Source: JBBQKP01 sp038326995
GTDB taxonomy: Bacteria; Planctomycetota; Phycisphaerae; Tepidisphaerales; Tepidisphaeraceae
Reading direction: 5' to 3'
Length of the DNA stretch: 6,316 bases
NCBI GenBank assembly: GCA_038326995.1
Contig: JBBQKP010000198.1
Location: 1-6,316 of the forward strand
In this document: positions 5,505 through 6,316 of the stretch, one piece after another
How the letters are laid out: each line of letters begins with the position of its first letter
How positions within the stretch are numbered: the first letter of the stretch is position 1
Program-made: the position numbers and the translations under genes
The notes under the pieces: generated by a model
Told to the model about the DNA's origin: nothing
Database searches by the model: none
What the model saw: the letters and a program-made list of their open reading frames with translations, nothing else

Positions 5505-5546
5505 AGTTCCTACGACTCAGTCCCTACGACTTAGTTTCTACGGCGC
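5505..5546 (-). repeat. Three degenerate 14-bp tandem units over the PEP-CTERM stop codon
   Basis: Plus-strand reading gives agttcctacgactc (5505-5518), agtccctacgactt (5519-5532) and agtttctacggcgc (5533-5546). The first two differ at two positions and the third is more diverged. The third unit covers the last codons of the DUF4394 gene and the stop spans the 5532/5533 junction, so the tail end and 3' UTR appear to derive from a local duplication. Confidence 0.7.
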
Positions 5547-6316
5547 CGAAGCATATAGGTGGCGGCCGCGCCGATCACCATCAAAGCCGTCGGCTCAGGC
5601 ACAACGTTCGCAACCGCAATGGAAGCGAGCGAATCGAATCCCGGCAGATTCGTGATTGCGCCTTGCGAAGTCGCGAGGCCCGTCGCGAGATTGACCGTGT
5701 AGAGATCGCCCCGCGTCGGGGCGATGCCGGTTGCAAAAAAGTTGACGGCGACCAGATAGGCCGTGCCATCGGCGGCAGAAATGTCGAAACCGACAAAGCC
5801 GCTGGTGGCTCCCACATCAAACCCGAGTGACCCGACTGTGTTCAGCGTCCCTGCGTTGGCGGGGTTCTGCACCGTCAGCACATCGCGACCAGCTTCGATC
5901 GTATAGAGCGTGGTCGAGGTCGCATTGGCGACGCTGTTGGTGTATGCAACGCCGACACCTGAAGGCGTCGTGCCAGAACCGGCGTCGGCGGGGGCGTACT
6001 GCAGATTCGGGTCCGCCTGCACGCCTGCGGTACCGAGGTCGCTATCGACCTGCAACCCATTGTTGGGATTGATCCGACCATTCTGGGCCGAGCGATTAAC
6101 CACGCGAATGCGATCGACAGTCGGGTTGAAGTCGATGGACGAAAAGTCGGACACACCAAACGCCGTCGAGGTCGGCCCGCCGACCAGTGACGACGCCCCA
6201 GTGACCGGATTGATAATGAACAGGCGGTCTTGGTTCGAGAGCCCATACAACTCACCCGTTGCCGGGCGAACGTCGATGCTGCGAAGGAACTCACCGGAGA
6301 TGCTAAACCCGCTCGC
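5531..6316 (-). CDS. DUF4394 domain protein with PEP-CTERM sorting signal (partial, N-terminus beyond right edge)
   Basis: The visible 261 residues (residue 1 at the right edge) run in an open frame with no true start; the TTG at 6250 is an internal Leu, because family sequence (FLRSIDVRPATGELYGL) continues upstream of it. DUF4394 is a repeated beta-rich, propeller-like domain of unknown function. Characteristic segments are RLFIINPVTGASSLVG (31-46), SIDFNPTVDRIRVVN (60-74), a Gly/Asn-rich NGRINPNNG (79-87), GTAYLVAV (184-191) and GDLYTVNLATG (203-213). The C-terminus is a textbook PEP-CTERM signal: VPEP (239-242), a hydrophobic segment TALMVIGAAATYML (243-256) and an Arg cluster RRRR before the last Asn. 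By family knowledge the tail is recognised by an exosortase, so the protein should be exported (its signal peptide would be off the window) and placed at the envelope or in an extracellular matrix. No exosortase gene is in view. Confidence 0.92.
   Translation of the reverse strand, partial: ASGFSISGEFLRSIDVRPATGELYGLSNQDRLFIINPVTGASSLVGGPTSTAFGVSDFSSIDFNPTVDRIRVVNRSAQNGRINPNNGLQVDSDLGTAGVQADPNLQYAPADAGSGTTPSGVGVAYTNSVANATSTTLYTIEAGRDVLTVQNPANAGTLNTVGSLGFDVGATSGFVGFDISAADGTAYLVAVNFFATGIAPTRGDLYTVNLATGLATSQGAITNLPGFDSLASIAVANVVPEPTALMVIGAAATYMLRRRRN

Larger units (their letters stand above)
5176..5530. other. 355-bp intergenic region upstream of the BamD-like gene
   Basis: This is the only stretch over 300 bp without a confident gene. 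It lies between the minus-strand PEP-CTERM gene and the minus-strand BamD-like gene. It holds a strong hairpin (5442-5473), an imperfect palindrome (5365-5379), a weak minus-strand promoter candidate (5319-5324) and part of a 14-bp repeat cluster at its right end. A 36-codon plus-strand ORF at 5267-5377, rich in Arg, has no ribosome binding site or recognisable family and is not called. The 5' leader of the bamD-lptE unit may therefore be long. Confidence 0.6.

Overview
The window looks like chromosomal DNA of a Gram-negative bacterium, most likely a planctomycete (Planctomycetota, possibly Phycisphaerae-like). This is inferred from four things: a C-terminal PEP-CTERM sorting signal on a DUF4394 protein, a BamD-like/LptE-like lipoprotein pair in one unit, moderately high GC, and no clear Shine-Dalgarno sequence at any gene start. 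No rRNA or other taxonomic marker is present, so the assignment is tentative. I see no tRNA, rRNA, CRISPR array, insertion sequence or prophage gene.

Layout, left to right. (1) Positions 1-355, minus strand: the 5' part of a YbaB/EbfC nucleoid-associated protein gene, cut by the left edge. (2) Positions 469-1356, minus strand: a complete endonuclease IV gene (nfo) with all nine metal ligands. (3) A 124-bp divergent promoter region holds three perfect copies of an 11-bp tandem repeat. (4) Positions 1481-3418, plus strand: a 645-residue glycoside hydrolase of family GH36, of the raffinose synthase / seed-imbibition (Sip1) type best known from plants. (5) After an 85-bp convergent gap, positions 3504-4139 and 4144-5175 on the minus strand form a two-gene unit. 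A BamD-like TPR lipoprotein is followed 4 nt later by an LptE-family lipoprotein. (6) A 355-bp intergenic region carries a strong hairpin, an imperfect palindrome and a weak promoter candidate. (7) Positions 5531-6316, minus strand: the 3' part of a DUF4394 protein with a PEP-CTERM tail, cut by the right edge.

The genes do not form one pathway. YbaB and Nfo are DNA-associated housekeeping proteins. The BamD-like/LptE-like pair serves outer-membrane assembly, handling beta-barrel proteins and lipopolysaccharide respectively. The DUF4394/PEP-CTERM protein is an exported, probably envelope- or matrix-associated product processed by an exosortase. The GH36 enzyme is a stand-alone carbohydrate gene. 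I found no convincing novel multi-gene system. The points most worth a second look are the plant-type GH36 enzyme, the tight coupling of the two outer-membrane assembly genes, and three separate short tandem repeats (11, 24 and 14 bp) located at a promoter, in a lipoprotein linker and over a stop codon.
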